Positions 16,420-25,271 of a stretch of 64,000 bases of DNA are shown in pieces. Both the position numbers and the translations under genes were made by a program. The stretch comes from Paenibacillus auburnensis. GTDB taxonomy: Bacteria > Bacillota > Bacilli > Paenibacillales > Paenibacillaceae. The stretch is from contig NZ_CAKMMG010000001.1 of NCBI RefSeq assembly GCF_927798115.1, positions 1,178,001-1,242,000 of the forward strand, in the 5' to 3' direction. Below the pieces are notes generated by a model. It was not told the DNA's origin. It made no database searches and saw only the letters and a list, made by a program, of their open reading frames with translations. Positions within the stretch are counted from its first letter, which is position 1; each line of letters starts with the position of its first letter.

Positions 16420-17448
16420 TTACAGGCTTCTCCGGACAGTGCCTGGCCGGGTCAGTGTGCGCTTCTCCAGCTGCAAAAGCTGAGTGCGCAGCTCACCGGA
16501 CGAGAAGTGCTCCCCGATAAATACCGCTACATCAGGCACCTCACCCTGAGGGGTGATTTTCATAAAATCGGCTTCTCTATAAGCATATTGGAACAAAAAC
16601 CGGCTAGAGGTGTCGCTAAACGTAACAATTCCTTTGGCCCGGTATACATCGCGTGGCAGCTCTTTAACGAACTGCTCAAATTCCTCACTGTTTACGGCAC
16701 GCTTAAAATAATGGGTATAAGCCATAACATGGTCATGGGTAGGGTGGGCATGCACCGTGTGAGTCCCTTGGGCAGACTCTCCGCCCTCCGTAATCCCTTC
16801 CTCTGCTTCTTCATCGTCCCGCCCTTCCAGATGTACCCCGCCCAAACTTCCCAGCAGGATCTCCGGTTCCAAACCGCAGCGCACTGCCGGCAGGATCTCC
16901 GCATAAGCATTCCATTTGCGCAGCACATCCGATATTTCATCAGCTTCCTCAGCTGTGACCCGGTCAGTCTTGTTCAAAATAAGCACGGATGCGCAGCGGA
17001 TCTGTTCCTGCATCAACCGGTACGTTGAACCCTGCTGCGAGCGGTACAGCTCAAGGAGATGCGCAGCATCAACGACAGTAATCAGACCTTTCAGCTCCAC
17101 CAGCTGATAAAGAGAGGTTTCGGTAACCGCATCGACGATTTCCAGCGGATTCGCAGCACCTGTGGCTTCAATGACCACAACATCCGGTGATTCTTTCTTC
17201 ACCAGCGTTGTCAGCTCTGTGCTGAGGTCGCCGCGGCTGGTGCAGCAGATACAGCCGCCGAGCATCTCTGCCATCGGAACCGATTGCTCTACCAGAAGCC
17301 CGTCCAGATTAACTTCTCCTAATTCGTTCATCACCACTGCCGGGCGGAGACCCTGGGCTTTCCAGTGGTCCAGCAGCCGCTGCAGTAAGGTTGTTTTGCC
17401 GCTGCCTAGAAATCCTGACAATATATAAACCGGCAATGCCTGTTTCAA
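16420..17448 (-). CDS. COG0523 (CobW/YciC-like) metallochaperone GTPase
   Basis: This is a 342-residue P-loop GTPase. It has Walker A GFLGSGKTT (residues 12-20), the metal-binding CICC motif (GGCICCTSRGDL, near 66), the NKTD guanine motif near 159 and a CobW C-terminal domain. An acidic, His-rich linker (HAHPTHDHVMAYTHYFK) may bind zinc or another metal. COG0523 proteins deliver metals, often zinc, to client enzymes. The start is a TTG after GGGGAG. No Zur box was recognised upstream. A perfect hairpin, GAAGCCTG/CAGGCTTC (16410-16430), overlaps the stop. Confidence 0.9.
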   Translation of the reverse strand: MKQALPVYILSGFLGSGKTTLLQRLLDHWKAQGLRPAVVMNELGEVNLDGLLVEQSVPMAEMLGGCICCTSRGDLSTELTTLVKKESPDVVVIEATGAANPLEIVDAVTETSLYQLVELKGLITVVDAAHLLELYRSQQGSTYRLMQEQIRCASVLILNKTDRVTAEEADEISDVLRKWNAYAEILPAVRCGLEPEILLGSLGGVHLEGRDDEEAEEGITEGGESAQGTHTVHAHPTHDHVMAYTHYFKRAVNSEEFEQFVKELPRDVYRAKGIVTFSDTSSRFLFQYAYREADFMKITPQGEVPDVAVFIGEHFSSGELRTQLLQLEKRTLTRPGTVRRSL

Positions 17449-17618
17449 GTTTCATCGCTCCCCAAAAATACCGTTATGGTAGCGAGTTTACTACAAATAT
17501 GTATACACAAGCAAGGAGCAGCTGCGGGGGACTCGCCCCCGCCCCTGATAACCCCGGCTTGTCTTTGCTCTCTTCTTCACCTATTATGAGGGTAAAATGA
17601 CTAATAAGGAGTGGTCCC

Positions 17619-18134
17619 ATGTCATCCGTTGATGAACATCGCCGCGAAGCACCGCAAACGGTATCCTGTTATATTATTACGGTCTCGGACACAAGAACGA
17701 TGGAAACTGATACCGGAGGAGCGTTAATCGCTTCCATGCTGGAAGAGGCTGGTTATCAGGTTGTGGGCCGCAAGATCGTTAAAGATGACTATGAAGAGAT
17801 TCGCGAGCTGGTCTACAAAAGCTCCGTCCATTCCGGAATCGAAGCCGTGCTGCTGACCGGCGGTACGGGAATATCTCCCCGCGACACCACCTATGAGGCC
17901 GTTGCCTCCCTGCTGGACAAATCGCTGCCGGGCTTCGGTGAAATATTCCGCCTGCTCAGCTTCACAGAAGACATCGGCTCCGCCGCCATTCTAAGCCGGG
18001 CCATTGCCGGCACCATCGGCAGCACGGCTATTTTCTCGATGCCCGGCTCCACCGGAGCGGTCAAGCTGGCCATGAGCCGGCTGATCCTTCCTGAGCTGCG
18101 TCATGTCATGCGCGAGATTTATAAACAGGGTTAA
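17619..18134 (+). CDS. moaB: MoaB/Mog-family molybdenum cofactor protein
   Basis: The 171-residue protein carries the molybdopterin-binding MPT fold signatures. These are SDTRTMETDTGG near residue 24, LLTGGTGISPRDTTYEA near 79 and the closing MPGSTGAVKLAM near 142. Family members adenylylate molybdopterin or act as structural MoaB proteins in cofactor synthesis. Here the gene stands alone without other moa or moe genes. The Shine-Dalgarno AAGGAG is close to the ATG. It converges on a small gene that overlaps its stop by 4 bases. Confidence 0.92.
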   Translation: MSSVDEHRREAPQTVSCYIITVSDTRTMETDTGGALIASMLEEAGYQVVGRKIVKDDYEEIRELVYKSSVHSGIEAVLLTGGTGISPRDTTYEAVASLLDKSLPGFGEIFRLLSFTEDIGSAAILSRAIAGTIGSTAIFSMPGSTGAVKLAMSRLILPELRHVMREIYKQG

Positions 18135-18349
18135 TGGCTTCCCAGGTGTTCCAGCAGTCCGCCAAACAGCTCTTTAGCTTGTCTGGTGTATTTGCCCTTC
18201 TCCTTTTTCATGGAGGTATGGAGCAGAGCGGCGTGGCTGCTGGAAGAGAGCCTATGCATTTCTATGATCTGATCATGCTGACCGCTGCCTTTAAATAGGA
18301 TTCCAGCAGTTAATGCAACAGTGAGCAATAGTAGCCGTTGATTTCTCAT
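18131..18349 (-). CDS. Small secreted or membrane-anchored hypothetical protein
   Basis: This 72-residue ORF starts MRNQRLLLLTVALTAGILF, a short basic N-terminus and hydrophobic stretch fitting a signal peptide or anchor. A basic, Ser/His-rich remainder follows. AGAGGTGG 6 bases before the ATG makes translation plausible. The family is unknown. A CTCAGCCA/TGGCTGAG stem (18362-18407) lies directly upstream, next to the Shine-Dalgarno. Confidence 0.5.
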   Translation of the reverse strand: MRNQRLLLLTVALTAGILFKGSGQHDQIIEMHRLSSSSHAALLHTSMKKEKGKYTRQAKELFGGLLEHLGSH

Positions 18350-18474
18350 GAATATCCACCTCTCAGCCAGGATAATGTTAAATCCTCTTATTCTAAGATG
18401 GCTGAGTAATAGCTATAGTATGCAGCCGCTGGCTTTGCTTCACTTCCGGCATACAGACTCACTTATTAATAGAG

Positions 18475-19077
18475 TTAATCTCTCGGTGGTTCTTCATGAA
18501 CATCCGTATCAGGCAGGGTAGTCACCCAGCGTGTAAATTCAACTGTGAGCCCAGCCCTTGTTGGAGCACAGAGAAACGGCCCAGCCTGCACAGCCGTCTT
18601 ATACGGAAAACGGGCAACCCGGATCGTACGCCAAGGATGTATATCCGTTCTGGCTCTGAGAATAACAGCATCTTCTAAGCGTGAGGCACGGATGGTGATA
18701 TTCTCTCCAGTCCATTCAGGTACAGGGGACAAGGACCAGTCCGAGTACTCATCCGTAACAACGGCTCCGACATGGGGCACGCCATCATTCAGCTCTATTC
18801 CAGCTTTTATCCACTCTGTGGGGCTATGCCACAACATAATCCCAGCCTGGTCATATAACGCTGTAAGACTTCCGCTTGCAAAACTGACTTCAACCGCAGA
18901 TGAATCCTCCCAGTCTGCAAGCAGCGCGTGCCCGTTGTCATGCTGGAATTGATACATTGTTTTCTGCCAATAATCACTGCCTTCTACTGCTTCAACAACC
19001 AAGCTTCCCCCATGCTCCATTACGGATTGCGGCTGATTGCTCCATACCCCATCCTGCCAATTCACCGGCTTCTTCAT
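18475..19077 (-). CDS. DUF1349 concanavalin-like protein
   Basis: The 200-residue beta-rich protein has no signal peptide. It matches the DUF1349 pattern: WSNQPQSVMEHGGSLVVEA at the start, YDQAGIMLWHSPTEWIKAGIE in the middle, and RTIRVARFPY followed by GPFLCAPTRAGLTVEF at the end. DUF1349 proteins adopt a lectin-like jelly roll and are thought to bind carbohydrate; function is unproven. It is the third gene of a ROK-MFS-DUF1349 unit (57-base gap from the MFS gene), which fits a role in handling a sugar. Confidence 0.85.
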   Translation of the reverse strand: MKKPVNWQDGVWSNQPQSVMEHGGSLVVEAVEGSDYWQKTMYQFQHDNGHALLADWEDSSAVEVSFASGSLTALYDQAGIMLWHSPTEWIKAGIELNDGVPHVGAVVTDEYSDWSLSPVPEWTGENITIRASRLEDAVILRARTDIHPWRTIRVARFPYKTAVQAGPFLCAPTRAGLTVEFTRWVTTLPDTDVHEEPPRD

Positions 19078-19134
19078 CTTACCGCACCCCTTCGTATCAG
19101 ATTCATCAGAAATCGATTCCAGTTTAACCTTTTT

Positions 19135-20325
19135 TTATTTAAAATGCTGCAATTTCTTTTTCATCAGCGTATTGATTTGCTCCGAGCTCATAAGCATAAC
19201 TACGATAAAGCCGATCATGGCGCCCGGCAGAATCATGAAAGTACTCCGGGCAGCAATCCACCCCAGCATTGGCGGCAGGAAGGCCCCACCGGTATAAGCC
19301 AGCGCCATCTGATAGCCCATGATTTTCTGGGAATTCTCTTTGCCGAACCGGGCTGGAGTCTCATGTAGCATACAAGGGAAAATCGGCGCCGACCCCAGAC
19401 CAATCAGAATAAAGCCAATTAACGAAAATACCGCTGGAAGCGGCAACGCCAGCACCAATGCACCTAACAGTGAAATCACCAGACCTGCGCGAATCAAAAC
19501 TTGGTTACTGTATTTAAAAGTAATGAATCCGGTAATCAGCCGCCCGGCAGTGATTCCCCCGTAGTAGAGTGAGACCCAGCCGGCGGCAGTTGCTGCAGAC
19601 AGATCCTTGGCATTGACCAGAAAACTGCTCCCCCATAATCCAAGCGTTGCTTCAACACCGCTATAGAACAGGAAGGTGATCATTGCCAGTTTTACGCCTT
19701 TAATCTTCAAAACATTACGTTCCGTACCCGCAGGTCCGGCAGCCTCTCCAGGCTGTACCGCTCCCTGGCCATTTTTCTCTGTTTTTTTCCATAGAGGCAA
19801 GGTCACAAACAGCAGGAACACTAATGCAAACTGAATCAGGCTGACGGTTAAAAAGCCTTTTCTCCAGGAGTCTCCGTTCGAGATATAGCCCGACATAAGG
19901 ATTGGACCGAGCATGGCTCCGATTCCCCAGAAGCAGTGCAGCCAGCTCATATGATGCGCTTTATAATGAGTCGCCACATAGTTGTTCAGACCGGTATCAA
20001 TGGAACCGGCTCCAAGTCCCAGCGGTAAAGCCAGCACAGCCAGCCAGATCACTGAAGAGGAATATGAGAATCCCAATAACGCAAGGGCTGTTACAGCGAC
20101 ACTGATAAAAGTAACCTTGCCCGTGCCCAGACGCTGCAGCACAGCGCTGCTAGCCAAACTGGAGATAATCGTTCCCCCGACCACCACCATCGACAGCAGC
20201 CCCGCAGTTTCTACAGGTGCCCCGTAATCCAGCCGCATAATCGGCCAGGCTGCGCCAAGCATTGAATCCGGCAGTCCTAAGCTGATAAAGGCCAAATAAA
20301 TTATGATTAGAAAGAATGTTGCCAT
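19135..20325 (-). CDS. Major facilitator superfamily transporter
   Basis: This 396-residue membrane protein has about 12 hydrophobic helices. It starts MATFFLIIIYLAFISLGLPDSMLGAAWP, a pattern of the fucose-permease/YfkF-like MFS branch. A charged cytoplasmic loop near residues 185-205 divides the two halves. AGGTGG precedes the ATG. It begins 13 bases after the ROK regulator gene and is followed by a lectin-like DUF1349 protein, so a sugar or glycoside is the likely substrate. The exact substrate is unknown. Confidence 0.88.
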   Translation of the reverse strand: MATFFLIIIYLAFISLGLPDSMLGAAWPIMRLDYGAPVETAGLLSMVVVGGTIISSLASSAVLQRLGTGKVTFISVAVTALALLGFSYSSSVIWLAVLALPLGLGAGSIDTGLNNYVATHYKAHHMSWLHCFWGIGAMLGPILMSGYISNGDSWRKGFLTVSLIQFALVFLLFVTLPLWKKTEKNGQGAVQPGEAAGPAGTERNVLKIKGVKLAMITFLFYSGVEATLGLWGSSFLVNAKDLSAATAAGWVSLYYGGITAGRLITGFITFKYSNQVLIRAGLVISLLGALVLALPLPAVFSLIGFILIGLGSAPIFPCMLHETPARFGKENSQKIMGYQMALAYTGGAFLPPMLGWIAARSTFMILPGAMIGFIVVMLMSSEQINTLMKKKLQHFK

Positions 20326-20338
20326 TTTATTTTCCCAC

Positions 20339-21367
20339 CTACGTTTCAGATTTGGTTAATTGCAGGCCCGGTTCCAGTGTCCGCAGTGTCTGCACGATCA
20401 TGCCCTGTAAATAGTCTGCTGCAAAATCTTCGGTCAGTCGGATGTCCGGAACGGTACTGCCCGGTAAAAATAAGCTGCATTGTTCCACTACCGAGCGCAG
20501 ATGATGATCCGTTAAAAAGCTTCCGTATAGCACCACAAGATCAGGATTCAGCACACTGTTGACCGCAGCTGTCAGTTTGGCGATGGCTTCGGTAATCCGC
20601 TCAAATGACGTAATCAGCGAGGGATCCCCCCACGGAATACCCAGCGGAATATTGGCTACCTCACCGGCGAAGCCCCGTTTGCCTTTATGCAATCTGCCAT
20701 TGATGTATATTCCTGCCCCGGGGCCAAAACGGTCCGGAAAATACATATACACTACCGAGGATTCCGCAGTTTCCTGCAATCTGTTGCAGTACCCGATCAC
20801 TGCAGCATTGACATCGTTCTCCAAGACAACCGGTTTGCCGTAACGGTTCTTGAAGTGCTCTGTTACAGAAATGTCGCGCAGAGCGATATAGTCAGAGACC
20901 AGCATTTTCCCGTCGATCTCTGCTCCCGGCAGACCGAAGCCAATCGCCTGAATAGCGGAATACTGCAGCATAGCCTCGTCAATCAGCGTTTCAAAGCTGC
21001 TGAGATCAATCCGGTTCACCGGTATACTTACCTCATGCAGGCGCCGACCCGACAAGGTGACGACCGTTCTGCGGATCTGAATCCCGCTATCCTCTTCATA
21101 TGGAAACAGAATCAGGGCCAGTGAATGTTCGTCGTTATATATGTATTGCTGGGCCGGTCTGCCCCCGCTGGAGGAAATCATATCCCCCTCCCTCACTTCC
21201 TGCTGCTCCACCAAATATTGCAGCACTGTGCCTACTGTAACAATGCTAAGACCCGTGTTCTCGGCTATTAGCCGCTTCGTCGCCTGCCCCTGCTCCTTCA
21301 ATTCTTTACGTACCAGATTAATATTCACTTCTCTGATAACCAGCGCATTGCCGCCAATATTTTTCAT
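20339..21367 (-). CDS. ROK-family transcriptional repressor (NagC/XylR type)
   Basis: The protein has about 342 residues. An N-terminal winged helix (ATKRLIAENTGLSIVTVGTVLQYLVEQQEV) is followed by a ROK kinase-like domain. AIGFGLPGAEID and VVLENDVNAAVIG match ROK sugar-site blocks, and GAGIYINGRLHKGKRGFAGEVANIPLG the family signature. The HxCxxCGxxGC zinc motif usual in ROK proteins is missing: this segment reads NIPLGIPWGDPS. GGGGTG 6 bases before the ATG at 21367 favours that start over the GTG at 21376. A 19-bp palindrome sits in its promoter. Confidence 0.88.
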   Translation of the reverse strand: MKNIGGNALVIREVNINLVRKELKEQGQATKRLIAENTGLSIVTVGTVLQYLVEQQEVREGDMISSSGGRPAQQYIYNDEHSLALILFPYEEDSGIQIRRTVVTLSGRRLHEVSIPVNRIDLSSFETLIDEAMLQYSAIQAIGFGLPGAEIDGKMLVSDYIALRDISVTEHFKNRYGKPVVLENDVNAAVIGYCNRLQETAESSVVYMYFPDRFGPGAGIYINGRLHKGKRGFAGEVANIPLGIPWGDPSLITSFERITEAIAKLTAAVNSVLNPDLVVLYGSFLTDHHLRSVVEQCSLFLPGSTVPDIRLTEDFAADYLQGMIVQTLRTLEPGLQLTKSET

Positions 21368-21388
21368 CCTGTTCACCCCGCTTTATAT

Positions 21389-21407
21389 AATACTTTATAA
21401 AAGTATT
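21389..21407. promoter_or_regulatory. 19-bp palindromic operator of the ROK operon
   Basis: AATACTTT-ATA-AAAGTATT is a perfect 8-3-8 inverted repeat 22 bases upstream of the ROK start. It falls between plausible -35 (TTTATT) and -10 (TATTAT) elements on the minus strand, which suggests autorepression of the regulator-transporter operon. Confidence 0.65.
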
Positions 21408-21473
21408 TTAATAAATAGACTGTTTACATATTCTTTCGGATACTTTTTCGGATATTTGTACAAAACCATAAAT

Positions 21474-21501
21474 TTAAAAGCCCGGCAGAGTTCTGCCGGG
21501 C
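21474..21501 (-). terminator. Terminator of the oxidoreductase operon
   Basis: GCCCGGCAGA/TCTGCCGGGC (21480-21501) is a strong GC stem. Its minus-strand tail is TTTTAAATTT, 26 bases after the stop at 21527. Confidence 0.85.
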
Positions 21502-21526
21502 AAAGTTCTTCATTATAGACAACAGC

Positions 21527-23833
21527 TTACAGATCAGGATGCTCGTGTTTTGCTTTGAGACGGCTCCAGCGGCGCTGAACTTCGCTCTCGAAGCTGCGCA
21601 GTGCCGGTTCGTTCTCCGGCTTCAGCAGATGGCGGGTTTTGCCCATTGTCTTCAGCCAAGCGGAGACCTCAATACGTTTGTCCTTGTCTTCCGGATTGTA
21701 CGTAATGTTCGTTGTGCCGTGTTCCACTTCATACAGCGGGAAGAAGCAGGATTCTACCGCCAAGGATACAATATCCGCGCCATCTTTGTCCTCGGACATC
21801 CAGTTGAGCGGGCAGGCAATCAGAATTTTACCGTAGACCAGGCCTTCATTCTGTGCATACCACTGGGCCTTGGCAGCCTTCTTCAGCAGATCCTGCGGAT
21901 ACGCTTCACAGCCGGTGAACACATAAGGAATATTAGTAGCCGCCATAATCTGGGCTGTGTCCTTATGCTGGGTTAACTTACCCTGCTGGGTCTTGCCGAT
22001 GCTTGAAGTAGAAGTACGGTGACCGAGCGGTGTTGAATACGACTGTTGTGCACCGGTGTTCATATAACCTTCATTGTCATACTCGACGATAATCATTTTG
22101 TGTCCGCGCAGGGCAGCACCAATGGCTGGCCCCATCCCGATGTCCATACCTCCGTCGCCGGTTACCATTACGAATGTAAAGTCCTCTTTCAGGCCCAGTC
22201 CGTCGAGCTCACCGCGGCGTTTGCGTTCCCAGAACATTTCGACCACTCCGGACAGCGTTGCTGCACCGTTCTGGAAGAGGTTATGGATGAACGTTGATTT
22301 ATGCGATGAATAAGGATAACCGGTAGTAGTTACCATTGCACAGCCCGTATGGTACAGCGCAACGATATCGCCTTCAATTCCCTTGAAGAATAATTCAAGA
22401 CCCGAGAAAATCCCGCAGCCCGGACATGCCCCGTGACCCGGAGACAGCCGTCTCGGTTTCTTCATCAGGCTGCGAACCGGAGGAACCCTCACGGCCAGCT
22501 TGCCGGTTTCTTCATTCTTAGTGACAGTAATCAATCCTGTCTTCAGCAAGTCGAAATTCATTGGCTTCAGCAAGCGCTGAGGCGCCTTATCGGGTTCACC
22601 CGGATTGTGGCCATAGTAATCAAATGGTACTTCTACACGGTCAGCTGCAACAGCATCCATCGCCAGCTGGAAGAAATGATGGCCGTCTTCAGCATAGAAG
22701 TCCTTGCCGCCAAGCCCGTAAATCCGGCTGATTACTTTGGTCGTTGTGTTTCCATAAGTGAACAGTGCCGCCTTGATTTCGTTAACCATATTACCGCCGT
22801 GTCCGCCGACGGAATCTGCACGATCACCGACCGTAATGGCTTTAACATTCTTGAGCGCTTCAGCAATTTGCTTCTGCGGGAATGGGCGGATCATATTCGG
22901 TGAGATCGCACCTGCTTTGATTCCCTGCAGACGCAGCTGATCCACAACATCCTTGATGATCTCGGATGCGGAGTTCATCAGGAAGACTGCCACATCGGCA
23001 TCCTCCATCCGGTACTGCTCAATCATAGGATAGTGGCGTCCGGTCAGCTCAGCAAATTCCTGGGCGATTTCTTCGAATACTTCTCCGGCATTATACATCG
23101 CCACGGATTGCTGATAGCGGTTATTAATATAATCCGGTTCATTCATATAAGGACCGACTGTAACCGGGTTGTTGCGGTCTAGGGTATCGGTGAAGCCAGC
23201 CGGCGGCTGTTCGCCTACGAATTTATGGACATCTTCGCGGTGGGCAAAAGCCTGTACCCGGCGCTTCTGGTGGGAAGTAAAGTAGCCGTCGGAAGCTACC
23301 ATAACCGGAAGACGAACTTTTGCATGTTCTGCCAGCTTCAGTGCCATCAGATTCATGTCGTAGACCGACTGCGGATCACGACACATCAGAATCGGCCAGC
23401 CGGTATTGAGTGCAAAGTACAAATCGGAGTGGTCACCGTGAATGTTGAGCGGTCCCGAAATCGAGCGGCAGATCAGGTTCATGACCATAGGCATGCGTGT
23501 ACCGGCTTGTACAGGCAGCTGTTCAAGCATGAACATGTATCCTTGGGCGCTCGTTGCGTTAAATACGCGTCCGCCTGCTGTAGAAGCGCCATAACAAATC
23601 CCTGCTGAACTGTGCTCGCCGTCCGATGGTACGAGCATAATATCATGCTGTCCGCTGGCTTTCATCGTATCGAGGAACTGGGCAACCTCCGTCGATGGCG
23701 AGATCGGGAAATACCCCATGACATGATAGTTGATCTGATGTGCAGCATAGGCTGCCATCTCATTGCCTGATTCATATAGGAATTTCTGCTCTACTTTGGA
23801 AGAGCCTACTTCTTTTTCATAATCAATAGCCAT
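21527..23833 (-). CDS. 2-oxoacid:ferredoxin oxidoreductase, fused alpha-beta subunit
   Basis: This 768-residue protein joins a PFOR alpha part (residues 1-450) to a thiamine-diphosphate beta part (about 480-768). The alpha part includes GYFPISPSTEVAQFL and MLVPSDGEHSSAGICYGASTAG. The beta part includes SPGHGACPGCGIFSGLELF, YHTGCAM and VTGDGGMDIGMGPAIGAALRG, the last being the GDGG...N diphosphate-Mg motif. The Cys of CPGC and HTGC can hold the proximal cluster. Such enzymes oxidise pyruvate or related 2-oxoacids with CoA, passing electrons to ferredoxin. It starts 25 bases after the gamma-delta gene and needs it. The substrate (pyruvate or branched-chain 2-oxoacids) is not decided by sequence. 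Confidence 0.88.
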   Translation of the reverse strand: MAIDYEKEVGSSKVEQKFLYESGNEMAAYAAHQINYHVMGYFPISPSTEVAQFLDTMKASGQHDIMLVPSDGEHSSAGICYGASTAGGRVFNATSAQGYMFMLEQLPVQAGTRMPMVMNLICRSISGPLNIHGDHSDLYFALNTGWPILMCRDPQSVYDMNLMALKLAEHAKVRLPVMVASDGYFTSHQKRRVQAFAHREDVHKFVGEQPPAGFTDTLDRNNPVTVGPYMNEPDYINNRYQQSVAMYNAGEVFEEIAQEFAELTGRHYPMIEQYRMEDADVAVFLMNSASEIIKDVVDQLRLQGIKAGAISPNMIRPFPQKQIAEALKNVKAITVGDRADSVGGHGGNMVNEIKAALFTYGNTTTKVISRIYGLGGKDFYAEDGHHFFQLAMDAVAADRVEVPFDYYGHNPGEPDKAPQRLLKPMNFDLLKTGLITVTKNEETGKLAVRVPPVRSLMKKPRRLSPGHGACPGCGIFSGLELFFKGIEGDIVALYHTGCAMVTTTGYPYSSHKSTFIHNLFQNGAATLSGVVEMFWERKRRGELDGLGLKEDFTFVMVTGDGGMDIGMGPAIGAALRGHKMIIVEYDNEGYMNTGAQQSYSTPLGHRTSTSSIGKTQQGKLTQHKDTAQIMAATNIPYVFTGCEAYPQDLLKKAAKAQWYAQNEGLVYGKILIACPLNWMSEDKDGADIVSLAVESCFFPLYEVEHGTTNITYNPEDKDKRIEVSAWLKTMGKTRHLLKPENEPALRSFESEVQRRWSRLKAKHEHPDL

Positions 23834-23858
23834 TGTTCATTCCGCCTTTCTTACCAGA

Positions 23859-24875
23859 TTATAATTGCGTGACCAGATCAAATGTATGATGCACAGTGTG
23901 GCTGTCTGCGTAGCCTTCCTTCTCACGGATACTGGATAGTGCCGAGGTCGGGCAGGCGCCGACGCATTTCAGGCAGCCTTTGCAATATTGATAATCGATA
24001 CCCAGCAGGAACATTTGCGAGCGTCCCTTGCGGTCAAGCCGTTCTTCCCAGACAAAACACTGGTCAGGGCAGACGGTGTCACACTGCGCACAGTTGATAC
24101 AGGACTCGATCTCAAAAGCCGGAATCATGCCGGAACGGGAAATACTCAGGTTCTTCAGGAAGCTGCCGCCTGGATTGATAATCGTGCCCCCGATAGGTTG
24201 AGTTTCATAGCCGAGCGGCGAAATATCGGAACGAACGTATTCAGGCATGCTATCCCCTGCCGCAAGGTCGAAGTGCATAAACTTCACTTCATTGTAGCCG
24301 CGGTCAAAGGTCGTAATTGCCGATTGTACAGCCTGCGGATATTTTTTGCCGAGCGACTTCTCGATAACGCCCTTCATCGTCTCGGTATCCAGGAACGGGC
24401 AGAGCCGGAACAGCGCACCCAGCATCGCCATGTTTACACGGTTCTTCTCTTTCAGTGCAATGCTTGTCGCGTCGATCACGGCAATTGTACCAGCCTTCAT
24501 CTTCAGCAGCTCTTTGAGTTCTTCCGGCGTCTTGGCCGAGTTCACAAGAACAGTACTGTCTTCATTAATTCCGCTGGTCACATTGACGGTCTTGGCAAGC
24601 GCTTCGTGGAATACACCAACCACATGGGGACGCTCTACCGGCGAAGTATCACGGATGTGCGTATTTAAATCACAGAACCGGATGTGGGCCTTTACAGGAG
24701 AGCCCTTTTTCTCCGAGCCGTAAGACGAGAAGCTGACGCCGTTCAGTCCTGCTCCGACGACCCCCGCCTCTGCGAGCATCTTACCGGCCAGGTTAGCGCC
24801 GAGTCCTCCAATGGACTCCAGCCGGATCTCAAAAAATCCGAGATCGTTTACTTTTGGTAATTGTACCACTGACAT
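23859..24875 (-). CDS. 2-oxoacid:ferredoxin oxidoreductase, fused gamma-delta subunit
   Basis: The protein has 338 residues. The N-terminal gamma domain starts FFEIRLESIGGLGANLAGKMLAEAG and carries SFSSYGSEKKGSPVKAHIRF. The C-terminal delta ferredoxin has two complete cluster motifs, CINCAQCDTVCP (near 259) and CKGCLKCVGACP (near 298), each CxxCxxCxxxCP. This subunit takes electrons from the alpha-beta thiamine enzyme and passes them to ferredoxin or flavodoxin. AGGAAGGGG precedes the ATG. It is first in a two-gene operon with about 400 bases of AT-rich upstream DNA holding repeated TGTGATA motifs. Confidence 0.88.
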   Translation of the reverse strand: MSVVQLPKVNDLGFFEIRLESIGGLGANLAGKMLAEAGVVGAGLNGVSFSSYGSEKKGSPVKAHIRFCDLNTHIRDTSPVERPHVVGVFHEALAKTVNVTSGINEDSTVLVNSAKTPEELKELLKMKAGTIAVIDATSIALKEKNRVNMAMLGALFRLCPFLDTETMKGVIEKSLGKKYPQAVQSAITTFDRGYNEVKFMHFDLAAGDSMPEYVRSDISPLGYETQPIGGTIINPGGSFLKNLSISRSGMIPAFEIESCINCAQCDTVCPDQCFVWEERLDRKGRSQMFLLGIDYQYCKGCLKCVGACPTSALSSIREKEGYADSHTVHHTFDLVTQL

Positions 24876-25233
24876 AACCCCTTCCTGAGTGTCAAGAATA
24901 ATAACATCCTTTTGACTTTTTCATTGATTGTAACGTGATAATAACTGTTGCGAATGTGATAAATCTTGCATTTTCCACACCTGGGGAATCACAATTATTT
25001 ATGGATTTCGATTGGTTTCTTTATACGCGACAGTGCGGCGTTACTTAGAGAGAAAGTAATCTGCCATAGAAATTGCAAAATGTGAAAATTGTGTGTAATC
25101 CTTCATTTCCCAAGGGTTTCTTGAATACAAGACCAACCTTAATTTAGCAATAAAATTAAAAATTAAGATGTTAAATTTATCACATTAATCATGATTAATA
25201 TCACAGTAGGAATCTGCAAGCGTACGAAAAAAT
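24876..25233. promoter_or_regulatory. AT-rich control region with spaced TGTGATA repeats
   Basis: There is no gene here. GTGATAA occurs at 24935-24941 and 24956-24962, exactly 21 bases apart. The reverse complement TATCACA occurs at 25178-25184 and 25199-25205, also 21 bases apart, flanking the perfect palindrome ATTAATCATGATTAAT (25184-25199). Twenty-one bases is two helical turns, so a regulator could bind each pair on one face. The region is upstream of the oxidoreductase operon. The motif has an FNR/Rex-like half-site but not their full dyads. Confidence 0.5.
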
Positions 25234-25257
25234 AAAAAAGCCCATCCGCAGATGGGC
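25234..25257 (-). terminator. Terminator of the GH8 gene
   Basis: GCCCATC-CGCA-GATGGGC (25240-25257), with a minus-strand tail of six T. Confidence 0.9.
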
Positions 25258-25271
25258 TGACAGGCTGGCTT

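Noticed and set aside
17524..17542. GCGGGGG/CCCCCGC hairpin before moaB
   Set aside because: A strong stem but no T tract on either strand and no known motif; it may only be a remnant or a weak structure, so no function is claimed.
24935..25205. FNR or Rex binding sites upstream of the ferredoxin oxidoreductase
   Set aside because: Half-sites resemble them, but no TGTGA-N6-TCACA or TTGTGA-N6-TCACAA dyad is present, so the repeats are reported without a named regulator.
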